A stretch of 64,000 nt of DNA from Candidatus Sulfotelmatobacter sp. (GTDB taxonomy: Bacteria; Acidobacteriota; Terriglobia; Terriglobales; Acidobacteriaceae): positions 114,734 through 178,733 of the forward strand of contig JADGNQ010000002.1 in the NCBI GenBank assembly GCA_017883385.1. The letters run 5' to 3'. The position numbers were made by a program, and so were the translations under genes. Below are positions 8,141 through 16,811 of the stretch, one piece after another; within the stretch, counting starts at the first letter, position 1, and the number at the start of each line of letters is the position of its first letter. Below the pieces are notes generated by a model. That model was not told the origin of the DNA and searched no databases. It worked only from the letters and a program-made list of their open reading frames with translations.

Positions 8141-10363
8141 TCATGGGGATGGCTTGGCTAACTCTACCTCAACCAAGACGGAATAAAACGTAGCCGAGTT
8201 GCCCATGTCAGTAAGTTTTTCTGAAGTCAGGCTGTTGATGCTCTGGAAACCAGGGGTCATTTTGGCCCAATTAAGGGTCGCGGAGACGACTCCCGGCTGA
8301 ACTTTGCCGTCAACCCGCGCCCGCAGCAGAATGTCACCCCGACGGTTGAAAACGCGCACCCTGTCGCCGTCGGCGATGCCGCGCGGCCGAGCGTCGTCCG
8401 CACAAATCTCCAGCAAGCCTGGCTCCTCCATTTCCTGAACGGAAGGCAAGTTCGTAAAAGTGGAATTCAGGAAGTTGTCCGCCTTGCGGGCCAGCAGTTC
8501 CAGAGGGAGTGCTTTTCCTTGCCCACCATGCCGCGACTCCGAAGGCGGTGTGAAATCGCACACAGGATCGAGCCCCTGTGCCTTGAGATCTTCACTGTAA
8601 AGCTCTGCCTTGCCCGAAGGCGTGCGGAATTGGCCGTGAGCAAACGGAAGAAACGGAGCTGGTTGTGTGAAAGTGCCGGGTGTGGGACCGGGTCTTTGAC
8701 CCGGTCGTGCGGAGCAAAGCTCCGCTGCATCGTTGTCAGACGCCGAATCCTCAAAGTTGAACCGCACGGGCCCCCGTTCGAGCCGCTCGCGGCTGATCCC
8801 ATCCAGCCAAGGATCCGTCGACTCTAGCGCCGTGTCGATCATCTCGTCGACCGTCTCGCGGAAGCAATCTTCTTCGAATCCCATCTTTTGCGCCAACGCG
8901 CGGAAGACTTCGACATTTGAGCGGCATTCTCCCAGCGGCGGAATCGCCTGATTCGACACCTGCAAATAATAGTGGCCGTAGCCCTTCTGCAGATCCTTGT
9001 GCTCGAAGAACGTCGTCGCCGGCAACAGAATGTCGGCGTAGTCAGTCGTATCGGTGAAAAATTGCTCGTGCACCACGGTGAAGAGATCGGGCCTCTGCAG
9101 GCCGCGAACGACATCGTTATGCTGGGGACAAACCGCCGCCGGATTGGAGTTATAGACGAACAGCGCCTTGACCGGCGGATCATTCTGCGTATTGAGCACG
9201 CTGCCCAGTTCGACCATATTGATGGTGCGAGCCTCGCGTCCCAGCGCGCTCTTCATCAAGTCCGGACGCTTCAACGCCGCGGCATTGAGATCGACCGCGC
9301 CGCTAAGGGACATTTGCAGCCCACCGCCGACTTCCTTCCACGACCCCGTGATGCAGGGGAGCATGGCAACGGTGCGCGTCGCCATCCCGCCGTGCTCGGA
9401 GCGCTGCACACCGTAATTCAGGCGGATCACCGACGGTCTTACGGTCGCGTATTCGTGCGCCAGCTTGCGAATGTCCGCAGCGGCGATTCCGGTCCAGTGC
9501 GCCACGCGCTCGGGCGGATACTCTTTCACCTTCTCCTGTAGTTGCTCAAAGCCGAGGGTGTATTTTGAAACGTAGTCGGCGTCGTGAAGATTTTCGCCGA
9601 TGATCACATGCATTATGCCCAGGGCCAGGGCTGCATCCGTACCCGGATTGATGGGCAGGTACCAGTCGGCGCACTCCGCGGTCCGCGTGCGGTAAGGATC
9701 AATCACCACCAGCTTCGCACCGTTCCGCCGTGCCTCAACGATGAACGGCCACAAGTGCACGTTGTTACCGTGAATGTTGGACGCCCAGGCAATGATGTAT
9801 TTGGAATGACGGAACTGCTCCGGTTCCGTGCCGAGTTTCACGCCTAAAACCGACTTCAGCCCGGCTTCGCCAGCCGCCGAGCAAATCGTCCGATCGAGTT
9901 GCGAAGCCCCCAAGCGGTGGAAAAATCTGCGATCCATCGAGGCGCCATTCAGCGCGCCTAGGGTCCCACCGTACGAATAAGGCAGGATCGCCTCGCTACC
10001 GAACTCCGACGCAACAGCGCGAAAGCGCGCTGCGATCTCGTCCAGCGCCTCATCCCACGAAATGCGCCGCCAGGTGGACTCAGGTTGTGTGGGGACAGCC
10101 GCCATCGGCTGTCCATGCGGAGCGAAGCTACGCTGCTCCGCCGCTGGCCCCTTCGCCGCAATCCTCCGCATCGGGTACAGTACTCGATCCGGCGAATACA
10201 CTCGGTCGAGATACTTCGCCACCTTTGCGCATAGAAACCCGCGCGTCACCGGGTGCTCCGGATCGCCCTGGATCCTTGTCGCCCTGCCTTCCTCCACGGT
10301 AATCAGCACGCCGCAGGCATCGGGGCAGTCGTGCGGACACGCGGCATGGACGACCTGTTTCAT
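8141..10363 (-). CDS. Molybdopterin-dependent oxidoreductase (BisC/COG0243 type), [4Fe-4S]
   Basis: The 740-residue protein starts at the ATG at 10363, where homology begins (MKQVVHAACPHDCPDACG). C9, C13, C17 and C45 form the N-terminal [4Fe-4S] site. Later segments typical of the family are SYGGTLGALNGASMDRRFFH, YIIAWASNIHGNN, KLVVIDPYRTRTAE and a C-terminal molybdopterin-dinucleotide domain (ADGDRVRVFNRRGDILLRA). There is no Tat signal, so it is probably cytoplasmic. The substrate is not predictable and no electron-transfer subunit is adjacent. Two palindromic repeats sit inside the frame at about residues 75-91 and 546-559 and add low-complexity inserts. A TATAAT just six bases before the ATG suggests a leaderless mRNA. 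Confidence 0.88.
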   Translation of the reverse strand: MKQVVHAACPHDCPDACGVLITVEEGRATRIQGDPEHPVTRGFLCAKVAKYLDRVYSPDRVLYPMRRIAAKGPAAEQRSFAPHGQPMAAVPTQPESTWRRISWDEALDEIAARFRAVASEFGSEAILPYSYGGTLGALNGASMDRRFFHRLGASQLDRTICSAAGEAGLKSVLGVKLGTEPEQFRHSKYIIAWASNIHGNNVHLWPFIVEARRNGAKLVVIDPYRTRTAECADWYLPINPGTDAALALGIMHVIIGENLHDADYVSKYTLGFEQLQEKVKEYPPERVAHWTGIAAADIRKLAHEYATVRPSVIRLNYGVQRSEHGGMATRTVAMLPCITGSWKEVGGGLQMSLSGAVDLNAAALKRPDLMKSALGREARTINMVELGSVLNTQNDPPVKALFVYNSNPAAVCPQHNDVVRGLQRPDLFTVVHEQFFTDTTDYADILLPATTFFEHKDLQKGYGHYYLQVSNQAIPPLGECRSNVEVFRALAQKMGFEEDCFRETVDEMIDTALESTDPWLDGISRERLERGPVRFNFEDSASDNDAAELCSARPGQRPGPTPGTFTQPAPFLPFAHGQFRTPSGKAELYSEDLKAQGLDPVCDFTPPSESRHGGQGKALPLELLARKADNFLNSTFTNLPSVQEMEEPGLLEICADDARPRGIADGDRVRVFNRRGDILLRARVDGKVQPGVVSATLNWAKMTPGFQSINSLTSEKLTDMGNSATFYSVLVEVELAKPSP
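8686..8725. repeat. Paired hairpins inside the molybdopterin oxidoreductase gene
   Basis: GACCGGGTC-ttt-GACCCGGTC (8686-8706) is followed by GCGGAGC-aaa-GCTCCGC (8709-8725). Both stems are perfect. The GCGGAGC unit also occurs next to the copy at 10115-10139 in the same gene. The host frame stays open through it. Confidence 0.6.
10089..10141. repeat. REP-like element inside the molybdopterin oxidoreductase gene
   Basis: GGACAGCCG (10093-10101) and CGGCTGTCC (10106-10114) form a perfect stem matching the one at 1906-1927. It is followed by GCGGAGC...GCTGCTCCGC. It adds about 17 codons without breaking the frame. Confidence 0.65.
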
Positions 10364-10369
10364 CGTCTG

Positions 10370-10375
10370 ATTATA
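10370..10375 (-). promoter_or_regulatory. TATAAT -10 element abutting the oxidoreductase start
   Basis: Minus-strand TATAAT ends six bases before the ATG at 10363. No Shine-Dalgarno sequence is visible, so transcription may begin at the start codon itself. Confidence 0.5.
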
Positions 10376-10531
10376 CGTTGCTTTTCCCGCGCGGGAGACT
10401 CGGCGGACACGGTGCACGCCCCCCGTACCCAGCAACTTCACATGCACTTGACAGGAACATCGAAGGAGCCTAAGGTCGGCCAATAATCCAAGCGGTTGCA
10501 GTCCGGAGTTTTGCGGAGATTCCAGATAACG

Positions 10532-11440
10532 ATGCGGCCAGTGACCATTGCGGTCATTCCTCAGGGTTCCCTTCAACGATACTGGCAAGCGATCCATGCC
10601 GGCGCACTCAAAGCCGCTTCCGACCTCGTCGGGCAAGGGTCCGCGGTCCAGATTGCCTGGAAGGCTCCCGTGCGCGAAGACGACCGCGACGAACAAGCCA
10701 GAATCGTAGAAGGATTCGTTCGGCAAGGAGTAGAGGGCATCGTTCTCGCTCCCTTTGATTCTCGCGCGCTTGTCGGACCAGTCGAAGCAGCTGCCCGTGC
10801 CGGCATCCCAACCATCGTCGTGGACTCAGCGCTTGAAACCCCGCAAATCGTGAGTTTCATTGCCACCGACAACCGGAAAGGCGGCACCCTGGCTGCGGAT
10901 CGCATGGCCGAGGTGCTTGGCGGTCCGGGCAGCGTTCTCTTGTTACGCTACCAGGAAGGATCGGCGAGTACCGAGGAGCGGGAGAAAGGCTTCGCTCAGC
11001 GACTGCGCCAGGCCTACCCCCACATCCAACTGATTGTTTCCACGGAATACGCGGGAGCCACCCGCGAGAGCGCAAGAAAGCTCGGAGAAGGGCTCCTGGT
11101 GCGGCACGGAAGCGACCTGCGTGGCGTCTTCACACCCAACGAGTCCACCACTGCCGGCATGCTGTTGGCACTCAGCGGCGCTCACAAGGCGGGAAAGATC
11201 ACTCTGGTTGGATTCGATACCAGCGACGTCTACGTCGACTCGCTGCGCCACAAACAGCTTCATGGACTGGTGGTGCAGGATCCCTTCCGCATGGGAGAGC
11301 TGGGAGTGAAAACCCTGGCCGACCATCTTGCCGGAAAACCTGTTCCAAAGCGCATAGACACCGGCGCCACCATGGTCACCCCGGAAAACATGGACCAACC
11401 GGCCATTCAGAAGCTGTTAAAACCGCCGGTGGCGAAGTAG
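10532..11440 (+). CDS. Sugar-binding protein of periplasmic-binding type 4, no signal peptide
   Basis: The 302-residue protein (from the ATG at 10532) has the ribose-binding/LacI fold: RPVTIAVIPQGSLQRYWQAI, GVEGIVLAPFDSRALVGPVE, AARAGIPTIVVDSALE, FIATDNRKGGTLAADRMAE, LRGVFTPNESTTAGMLLAL and KITLVGFDTSDVYVDSLR. Such proteins bind sugars for ABC importers. Here the protein starts directly with the first beta strand; no signal peptide or lipobox is seen, and neither a TTG at 10496 nor the sequence before it provides one. No permease or ATPase is adjacent. It may be a cytoplasmic sensor or a relic. It is divergent from the oxidoreductase gene. Confidence 0.8.
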   Translation: MRPVTIAVIPQGSLQRYWQAIHAGALKAASDLVGQGSAVQIAWKAPVREDDRDEQARIVEGFVRQGVEGIVLAPFDSRALVGPVEAAARAGIPTIVVDSALETPQIVSFIATDNRKGGTLAADRMAEVLGGPGSVLLLRYQEGSASTEEREKGFAQRLRQAYPHIQLIVSTEYAGATRESARKLGEGLLVRHGSDLRGVFTPNESTTAGMLLALSGAHKAGKITLVGFDTSDVYVDSLRHKQLHGLVVQDPFRMGELGVKTLADHLAGKPVPKRIDTGATMVTPENMDQPAIQKLLKPPVAK

Positions 11441-11471
11441 CGAATCCGGGGCGCCGGGACGCGAAGGACGG

Positions 11472-12062
11472 CTACTTGATCTCGAGTACTTCCTTTTCTT
11501 TGGCCTTGCTCATCTCTTCCATCTTCTTGATCTCGTCGTCGGTCAGCTTCTGAATTTCGTCGAGCGAGCGCTTCTCTTCGTCTTCGGTAATCTTCTTGTC
11601 CTTGAGCGCCTTCTTGATGGCTTCGTTGCCGTCGCGGCGAATATTGCGGATGGCCGTCCGGTGCTCTTCCAGTGCGCGGTGCAGATGCTTCACCATGTCC
11701 TGCCGGCGCTCCTGCGTGAGGGGAGGAACCGGCACACGGATCAGCTTGCCATCGTTCATGGGATTCAAGCCCATATCTCCGGAGCGAATCGCTTTCTCAA
11801 TGGCCCCCAGTTGTGACGGATCGAAGGGCTGAACCGTGATCAACTGCGGCTCTGGAGCGTGCACCTGTGCAATCTGGTTCAAGGGCATCTGTGAGCCGTA
11901 GTAATCCACGGTCACGCCATCGAGCATGTGCACCGAGGCACGGCCGGTCCGTGTGGACGCCATGGCCTTGCGGAAGTCTTCTACCGCCTTCTCCATGCGC
12001 GTCTTCAGCTGTACGTAAGTTTCCTTGAGACCGGCGATCGTCGCCATTGTCGCTTGCGCCAT
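11472..12062 (-). CDS. frr: Ribosome recycling factor
   Basis: The 196-residue protein releases ribosomes from mRNA after termination, together with EF-G. The family core is complete: MEKAVEDFRKAMASTRTGRA, LNQIAQVHAPEPQLITVQPF, IRSGDMGLNPMNDGKLIRVP, LTQERRQDMVKHLHRALEEH and VRNIRRDG-like IRNIRRDGNEAIKK. The ATG at 12062 has GGAG eight bases upstream. It is the last gene of the minus-strand translation block. A TATAAT 38 bases upstream suggests it also has its own promoter. Confidence 0.97.
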   Translation of the reverse strand: MAQATMATIAGLKETYVQLKTRMEKAVEDFRKAMASTRTGRASVHMLDGVTVDYYGSQMPLNQIAQVHAPEPQLITVQPFDPSQLGAIEKAIRSGDMGLNPMNDGKLIRVPVPPLTQERRQDMVKHLHRALEEHRTAIRNIRRDGNEAIKKALKDKKITEDEEKRSLDEIQKLTDDEIKKMEEMSKAKEKEVLEIK

Positions 12063-12100
12063 TTGGTCAGCTCCGAATCATTGCAGAATCAAAACGTCGC

Positions 12101-12106
12101 ATTATA
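12101..12106 (-). promoter_or_regulatory. TATAAT -10 element upstream of frr
   Basis: Minus-strand TATAAT at 12106-12101 lies in the pyrH-frr gap, 38 bases before the frr start. No convincing -35 is seen. Confidence 0.4.
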
Positions 12107-12130
12107 AACCCAACTTCCTGCGAAAAACCT

Positions 12131-12215
12131 TAAAGCACAAAGGACACGAGGGACCAAGAAGGAGTTCGTTTCCCGCGTTTCCTTCGTGATCCTTCGTGTC
12201 CTTCGTGGTTATTGC
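12131..12215. repeat. Inverted 'CCTTCGTGTCC' type intergenic sequence
   Basis: AAAGGACACGAGGGACC on one side and CCTTCGTGATCCTTCGTGTCC on the other can pair imperfectly. Related wording (CTTCAAGGATTTGTGTCC) occurs at 47527. It fills most of the pyrH-frr gap. Whether it is a mobile repeat is not certain. Confidence 0.35.
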
Positions 12216-12240
12216 TTGGTGTTCTCAGTCCGGCGCTATT

Positions 12241-12960
12241 CTACGCACTCACCGTCGATCCGATCTTCTCGCCCAGCACCACGCGGCGGATGTTGCCGTG
12301 CTGGTTCAGATTGAAAACGATGATGGGCAGGTTATTGTCCTTGCACAGGCTGATGGCGGTGGAGTCCATCACTTTCAGCCCCAGCTTCAAAACGTCCATG
12401 TAGGAGATGTGGTTGAATTTCTTCGCGCCGTCGACCTTCATCGGATCGGCGTCGTAGATGCCATCCACCTTGGTGGCTTTGAGAATCGCCTCGGCCTTGA
12501 TCTCCATGGCGCGCAGAGACGCTGCGGTATCGGTGGAGAAATACGGATTGCCGGTGCCGCCGGCAAAAATCACGACGCGGCCTTTTTCCAGATGGCGGAT
12601 CGCCCGGCGTCGGATGAACGGCTCGGCGACCTGGTTCATCTCAATCGCAGTTTGCACCCGCGTATAGACGCCCTGCTTCTCCAGAGCATCCTGCAAAGCC
12701 AGCGCGTTGATGACGGTGGCGAGCATGCCCATGTGGTCGGCGGAAACGCGGTCCATGTCCTTCGCCTGCTGCGCCACTCCGCGGAAGAAGTTGCCTCCGC
12801 CCACGACAATAGCCAACTGCACGCCCAGCTTGTGTACGTCAGCCAATTCCGCCGCAACCTCGTGGATGCGTACGGTCTCGACACCAAAACCCTGGTTTGC
12901 CGCCAGCGCCTCACCGGAAATCTTGAGCAGAACTCGTTTGAAAGCAGGGGTGCTTGTCAT
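12241..12960 (-). CDS. pyrH: UMP kinase
   Basis: The 239-residue protein phosphorylates UMP to UDP. Family motifs are [13 protein letters not shown] near the start, [53 protein letters not shown] and [10 protein letters not shown]. The start was set at the ATG at 12960, where homology begins; the open frame continues upstream into repeat-derived sequence. It lies between tsf and frr as in many bacteria, but a strong terminator separates it from tsf. Confidence 0.96.
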   Translation of the reverse strand: MTSTPAFKRVLLKISGEALAANQGFGVETVRIHEVAAELADVHKLGVQLAIVVGGGNFFRGVAQQAKDMDRVSADHMGMLATVINALALQDALEKQGVYTRVQTAIEMNQVAEPFIRRRAIRHLEKGRVVIFAGGTGNPYFSTDTAASLRAMEIKAEAILKATKVDGIYDADPMKVDGAKKFNHISYMDVLKLGLKVMDSTAISLCKDNNLPIIVFNLNQHGNIRRVVLGEKIGSTVSA

Positions 12961-13067
12961 GAAGTCCAGTCTTGTAGCGCCGGCGCTTGCCCTGAGCTTG
13001 CCAAAGGATCCCGCCGACTGTCGCGAAGGCGTCTCGCCCTCGTAGCCCAGCATTTGAAACAGGCCAT

Positions 13068-13092
13068 AAAAAAGGGCGCCCATCGGGCGCCC
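13068..13092 (-). terminator. Terminator directly after tsf
   Basis: GGGCGCCC (13074-13081) and GGGCGCCC (13085-13092) pair as an 8-bp stem with a three-base loop, followed on the minus strand by six T residues. It sits five bases beyond the tsf stop, inside the usual tsf-pyrH-frr operon. Confidence 0.85.
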
Positions 13093-13096
13093 CGAG

Positions 13097-13753
13097 CTAT
13101 TCGCCTTTCGGCTCTGTAGGTTTCGTGATGGCGACGGTCTCGCCCGCGTCGCCCACCTTGAAGCGCGCGAAGCGGCGGACCGCGATGTTCTCGCCCAGCT
13201 TGCCGACCTTGGCCGCGATGAGTTGCGAGATCGAGATGGTCTGGTCCTTGATGAAGGGCTGCTCCAGCAGGCAAACCTCTTCGTAGAACTTTTCCATCTT
13301 GCCGTTGACCATCTTTTCCGCAATGTTCGCGGGCTTGCCGCTGGCGATGGCCTGCGCCAGAAAAATTTCCTTCTCGCGTGCGAAATCCGCCGCGGTCACA
13401 TCTTCCTTGCGGACGTACTTCGGATCGCTGGCCGCGACGTGCATCGCGATATCGTGCACCAACTCCTTGAAGTCGTCGGTGCGCGCCACGAAGTCGCTCT
13501 CGCAGTTCACTTCGACAAGCACCCCAATCTTGCCGCCGGCGTGAATATAGTGCGCCACCGATCCTTCACTGGTAACACGCGTCGCTTTCTTGGCCGCAAC
13601 CGAGACGCCCTTCTTGCGAAGGATGACGACCGCCTGCTCCGCGTCGCCCTTGGCTTCTGTCAGGGCCTGCTTGCAATCCATCATGGGAGCTCCGGTCTTC
13701 TCCCGGAGATCTTTCACTTGTGCCGCTGAGATATTCACTGTAGTCGTACCCAT
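13097..13753 (-). CDS. tsf: Elongation factor Ts
   Basis: The 218-residue protein exchanges GDP for GTP on EF-Tu. The UBA-like N-terminus ([37 protein letters not shown]) and the core ([52 protein letters not shown]) are present. The length is that of the single-core short form. The ATG at 13753 has AAGGA nine bases upstream; that AAGGA borders a palindromic repeat. rpsB lies upstream and a terminator follows. Confidence 0.97.
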   Translation of the reverse strand: MGTTTVNISAAQVKDLREKTGAPMMDCKQALTEAKGDAEQAVVILRKKGVSVAAKKATRVTSEGSVAHYIHAGGKIGVLVEVNCESDFVARTDDFKELVHDIAMHVAASDPKYVRKEDVTAADFAREKEIFLAQAIASGKPANIAEKMVNGKMEKFYEEVCLLEQPFIKDQTISISQLIAAKVGKLGENIAVRRFARFKVGDAGETVAITKPTEPKGE

Positions 13754-13767
13754 TATTAAGGTCCTTC

Positions 13768-13851
13768 GTAGAGACGTTCCTTGCAACGTCTCTCCTCTCC
13801 ACTTGCGTTACCGCCCGTACCGGCGGGAGACGTTGCAAGCAACGTCTCTAC
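13768..13851. repeat. Double palindrome of the GAGACGTTGC family (rpsB-tsf gap)
   Basis: Two hairpins face each other: AGAGACGTT/AACGTCTCT (13770-13778 with 13785-13793) and GAGACGTTGC/GCAACGTCTC (13827-13836 with 13839-13848). The outer ends read CGTAGAG and CTCTACG, so the whole unit is also an inverted repeat. The same unit occurs at 15469-15546 and, as a single hairpin, at 14980-15006. Confidence 0.8.
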
Positions 13852-13977
13852 GATTAGATGCTGCTCTACAAACTTTGACCCGCGCCGGACAACCCGCGCG
13901 GGTCAGCTTTCCCTCAAGGGATGAATGCCCGGGTTTGTATTCGCTAACGACCTACGACTAGCAACCAACGACCGCTT

Positions 13978-14868
13978 TTAAACCGTCTGGCTCTCCACCT
14001 TCGGCAACTCAGCCTCTTCCGTCGCCACCGGTTTCTTGTGCGTTCCCGGACCCAGCACTTCTTCCATGCTGATGTCCTCGGCAGCGTCGACCGCGGCTGG
14101 TTCCGCGTGGTACTCGTTGGCAGCGGTCTCAGCGGCGTGTGCCGCGTCCGAAGCAGCCTGCATGTCGGCGACTTGCTTGTCGGTCATCAACTGCGCGCCT
14201 TCGGCAATCGACTCCGAAATCTTCGACGTAAAGAGCCGGATCGCCCGCAGCGCATCGTCGTTGCCGGGGATCACGTAATCCACTTCGCTGGGATCGCAGT
14301 TCGTGTCCACCACCGCGACCACCGGAATGCCCAGCTTACGCGCCTCGCGCACCGCGATCTGCTCCTTATTGGAATCAATCACGAAAATCGCGTCAGGCAG
14401 GCGGCTCATATTCTTGATGCCAGCCAGGTTGGCCTGCAAATGTTTGCGCTCGCGTTCGAGCTTGATGACTTCTTTTTTGGGGAGCAACTCGTAGCGGCCA
14501 TCCGTGGCCATCTCGTCGAGCTCCTTCAGACGCTTCACCGACTTCTGTACCGTGACCCAGTTGGTGAGCAGTCCACCCAGCCAGCGCTGGTTGATGTAGA
14601 ACATCCCGCAACGCTGCGCTTCTTCGGCAATCGCGTCCTGCGCCTGGCGCTTGGTGCCGACGAACAGCACAATGCGGCCGTCGTTCGCCAGATCCTGCAC
14701 GAACTTCGATGCCTCTTTGAACATCTTCAGCGTCTTCTGCAGATCGATGATGTAAATCCCGTTGCGCTCTCCGAAGATGTATTCCTTCATCTTGGGATTC
14801 CAGCGCTTGGTCTGGTGCCCGAAGTGGACGCCCGCTTCGAGCAACTCCTTCATGGTAATGGTTGCCAA
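13978..14868 (-). CDS. rpsB: 30S ribosomal protein S2
   Basis: The 296-residue protein starts at a TTG at 14868 preceded by GAGGAGG with four-base spacing. S2 hallmarks are [87 protein letters not shown] and [20 protein letters not shown]. About 60 C-terminal residues after the core are rich in Ala and Glu, an extension beyond the common S2 length. rpsI lies upstream and tsf downstream. Confidence 0.97.
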   Translation of the reverse strand: MATITMKELLEAGVHFGHQTKRWNPKMKEYIFGERNGIYIIDLQKTLKMFKEASKFVQDLANDGRIVLFVGTKRQAQDAIAEEAQRCGMFYINQRWLGGLLTNWVTVQKSVKRLKELDEMATDGRYELLPKKEVIKLERERKHLQANLAGIKNMSRLPDAIFVIDSNKEQIAVREARKLGIPVVAVVDTNCDPSEVDYVIPGNDDALRAIRLFTSKISESIAEGAQLMTDKQVADMQAASDAAHAAETAANEYHAEPAAVDAAEDISMEEVLGPGTHKKPVATEEAELPKVESQTV

Positions 14869-14979
14869 TGAACCTCCTCTTTAGTCTGCATCCTTTGCGC
14901 CAGCCTGCCGCTCCGGATTGCCATTCCCGCCCCGCACCGCGAGGCACGGGAAGAATTGAACACCTAAGACAAACCACTC

Positions 14980-15006
14980 GTAGAGACGTAGCTTGCTACG
15001 TCTCTT
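14980..15006. repeat. Single palindrome of the GAGACGTTGC family (rpsI-rpsB gap)
   Basis: AGAGACGTAGC (14982-14992) and GCTACGTCTCT (14995-15005) form an 11-bp perfect stem with a two-base loop. It is flanked by CTTCTCGCC, as other copies are flanked by CTTCTCACC. Confidence 0.8.
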
Positions 15007-15043
15007 CTCGCCACATGCTGACCTGCCGCTGCCAGCATGAAGA

Positions 15044-15439
15044 CTAGCGCTTCGAGAACTGGAACCGTTTGCGAGCGCCCTTTTGTCCGTACTTCTTGCG
15101 CTCTTTGCCGCGCGAATCGCGGCTGACCAAGCCCTCGGCCTTCAGCTTCTTACGCAGTTCGGCATTGAACTGCATCAGCGCACGGGCAATGCCGAGCTTC
15201 ACCGCGTCGGCCTGGCCGCGCACTCCGCCGCCGAGCACACTGGCGATGATGTTGAATGTCGCTGCCGTGTCCGAAGAGGCCAGCGGCGCCTTCGCCGCCG
15301 AACGTTGCGCCGGGGTCACGAAATATTCCTCAAAAGCGCGCCCGTTCACCTTGAACTCCCCGCTGCCGGGACGCAAATACACACGGGCAATCGCCCTCTT
15401 GCGGCGTCCCGTTCCGTAGTACTGAACTAGTTCAGCCAT
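15044..15439 (-). CDS. rpsI: 30S ribosomal protein S9
   Basis: The 131-residue protein carries the S9 signature ([20 protein letters not shown]), [19 protein letters not shown] and the basic C-terminal tail ending in KRFQFSKR, which reaches toward the P-site tRNA. The ATG has AGGAGA about ten bases upstream. It is co-directional with rplM, as nearly always. Confidence 0.97.
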   Translation of the reverse strand: MAELVQYYGTGRRKRAIARVYLRPGSGEFKVNGRAFEEYFVTPAQRSAAKAPLASSDTAATFNIIASVLGGGVRGQADAVKLGIARALMQFNAELRKKLKAEGLVSRDSRGKERKKYGQKGARKRFQFSKR

Positions 15440-15468
15440 GTAGCTCGAATCTCCTGAATCCTATCGTG

Positions 15469-15546
15469 GAGACGTAACTTGTTACGTCTCTTCTCACCAA
15501 ATGCCGGGATGCTGCCGGCAAAGACGTTGCAAGCAACGTCTCTACG
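15469..15546. repeat. Double palindrome of the GAGACGTTGC family (rplM-rpsI gap)
   Basis: GAGACGTAAC-tt-GTTACGTCTC (15469-15490) and AGACGTTGC-aa-GCAACGTCT (15522-15541) form two hairpins separated by CTTCTCACC and a small GCCGG palindrome. The right end runs into the last codon of rplM, so the rplM TAG stop (15542-15544) is part of the repeat's CGTAGAG border. Confidence 0.8.
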
Positions 15547-16009
15547 AAACTGCGACTTTACGCGCCTTGTACTCGCGCACTTCCAGTTTCAAATCCTGCG
15601 GCTTCTGTGCCTGGTGCGGATGCTTGTCACCTTTGTACACGTTCAGCTTCGAAAGCATGTGCGCCGCCAGCTTGTTCTTCGGCAGCATCCTCTTCACGGC
15701 CGACTCAATCACCGCCTCGGGCTTGCGCACCAACCGCTTCTTGTAATCCTCGGTGCGCAGGCCACCGGGATATCCCGTGTAGTGGTGATACTGCTTCTGC
15801 TCGGCCTTCATGCCGGTCGTTCTGATTTTCTCGGCGTTGATGACGATCACGTGATCGCCGGTGTCGAGAAACGGCGTGTACTGCGGGTTCTCTTTGCCCA
15901 TGAGGATGCGCGCCACCTGCGAAGCCAGGCGCCCGAGCGTTTGCCCGTCCGCATCCACGACGTACCACTTGCGCACAATTTCCCCCGGTTTAGGGAAATA
16001 GGTTGACAT
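15542..16009 (-). CDS. rplM: 50S ribosomal protein L13
   Basis: The 155-residue protein shows the L13 pattern: [74 protein letters not shown] and [19 protein letters not shown]. The ATG at 16009 has GGGAG seven bases upstream; the frame is open further but homology starts here. It is the first gene of the block, behind a good sigma-70 promoter. Confidence 0.97.
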   Translation of the reverse strand: MSTYFPKPGEIVRKWYVVDADGQTLGRLASQVARILMGKENPQYTPFLDTGDHVIVINAEKIRTTGMKAEQKQYHHYTGYPGGLRTEDYKKRLVRKPEAVIESAVKRMLPKNKLAAHMLSKLNVYKGDKHPHQAQKPQDLKLEVREYKARKVAVS

Positions 16010-16117
16010 CGGAAATCTCCCAGATTGAATAAAGCTTGCGAAAGAAGACCGCTCGTTGATTCCCCGGCGAGGACGCCAGGCCATCAGGCGGGCAACCACA
16101 CGACCACCAAAGTCTTT

Positions 16118-16147
16118 ACGATAGCGTAGTCTACGAGGAATTGTCAA
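16118..16147 (-). promoter_or_regulatory. Sigma-70 type promoter of rplM-rpsI
   Basis: On the minus strand a perfect TTGACA (16147-16142) is followed after 18 bases by TATCGT (16123-16118). It would give an rplM leader of about 100 bases. Confidence 0.55.
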
Positions 16148-16205
16148 CGACGTGTTACTTCCACGACGCTGACCATAATGATAACTTAGCCTCGGAGGCT
16201 TCCCC

Positions 16206-16745
16206 ATGAAACTACTCCCTGGAGTTCTTACCGCAGCTCTGATTCTTTCCCTCCCAGCCTTCGCGCAACGAGACGATCACGGCAGCCACGGCGACCGTCA
16301 CCACGATGTAGGCGGCGGATACGTGCCTCATCACGGTCCCGCGGCTTCTCACGGCAAACCACATGAAGATGCACCCAGGCGCGCCTTCAACGACCGTGAG
16401 GGTCACCCTGAAGCCCCTCACGTCCACCGCAACGGTGAATGGGTCGGTCACGAAGGTGGGCGCGACGAAGCGCGGTTCCACCTCGATCACCCCTGGGAGC
16501 ATGGCCGCTTCACTGGCGGCTTCGGCCGTGGACACCGGTGGCGAATTGAGGGTGGCGGTCCCAGCCGTTTCTGGTTTAACGGCTTCTACTTCGGGGTCGC
16601 CCCGTTTGACTTGGCTTACACCAATGACTGGTATTGGGACCGCGACGATGTTGTGATTTACGAGGACCCTGACCACGATGGCTGGTATCTCGCCTACAAC
16701 GCGCGGCTGGGCACTTACGTTCACGTCAATTACTTCGGGCGATAG
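16206..16745 (+). CDS. Secreted histidine-rich protein of unknown function
   Basis: The 179-residue protein has a clear signal peptide ([20 protein letters not shown]). A long His/Asp/Gly-rich stretch follows (about residues 22-110). The C-terminal part is compact and aromatic, with [40 protein letters not shown] and [17 protein letters not shown]. The histidine density suggests metal binding, but no family with known function is recognised. It is probably periplasmic. CGGAGG lies upstream of the ATG. Confidence 0.8.
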   Translation: MKLLPGVLTAALILSLPAFAQRDDHGSHGDRHHDVGGGYVPHHGPAASHGKPHEDAPRRAFNDREGHPEAPHVHRNGEWVGHEGGRDEARFHLDHPWEHGRFTGGFGRGHRWRIEGGGPSRFWFNGFYFGVAPFDLAYTNDWYWDRDDVVIYEDPDHDGWYLAYNARLGTYVHVNYFGR

Positions 16746-16811
16746 CTTCTGATGCAGGTGCCGGTCAATTCGGCGGATCACGCCACCGGCACCTGTGCTA
16801 TATTTCGCGCC

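Noticed and set aside
8141..10363. Selenocysteine-containing formate dehydrogenase
   Set aside because: The family can contain selenocysteine, but no in-frame TGA or formate dehydrogenase-specific segment was found.
12961..13067. N-terminal extension of pyrH
   Set aside because: The frame is open but the sequence is repeat-like (GCCCTGAGCTTGCC...) and homology to UMP kinase begins at the ATG at 12960.
13768..15546. CRISPR-like array
   Set aside because: The repeats are palindromes at irregular distances in gene gaps, with no regular spacers and no cas genes.
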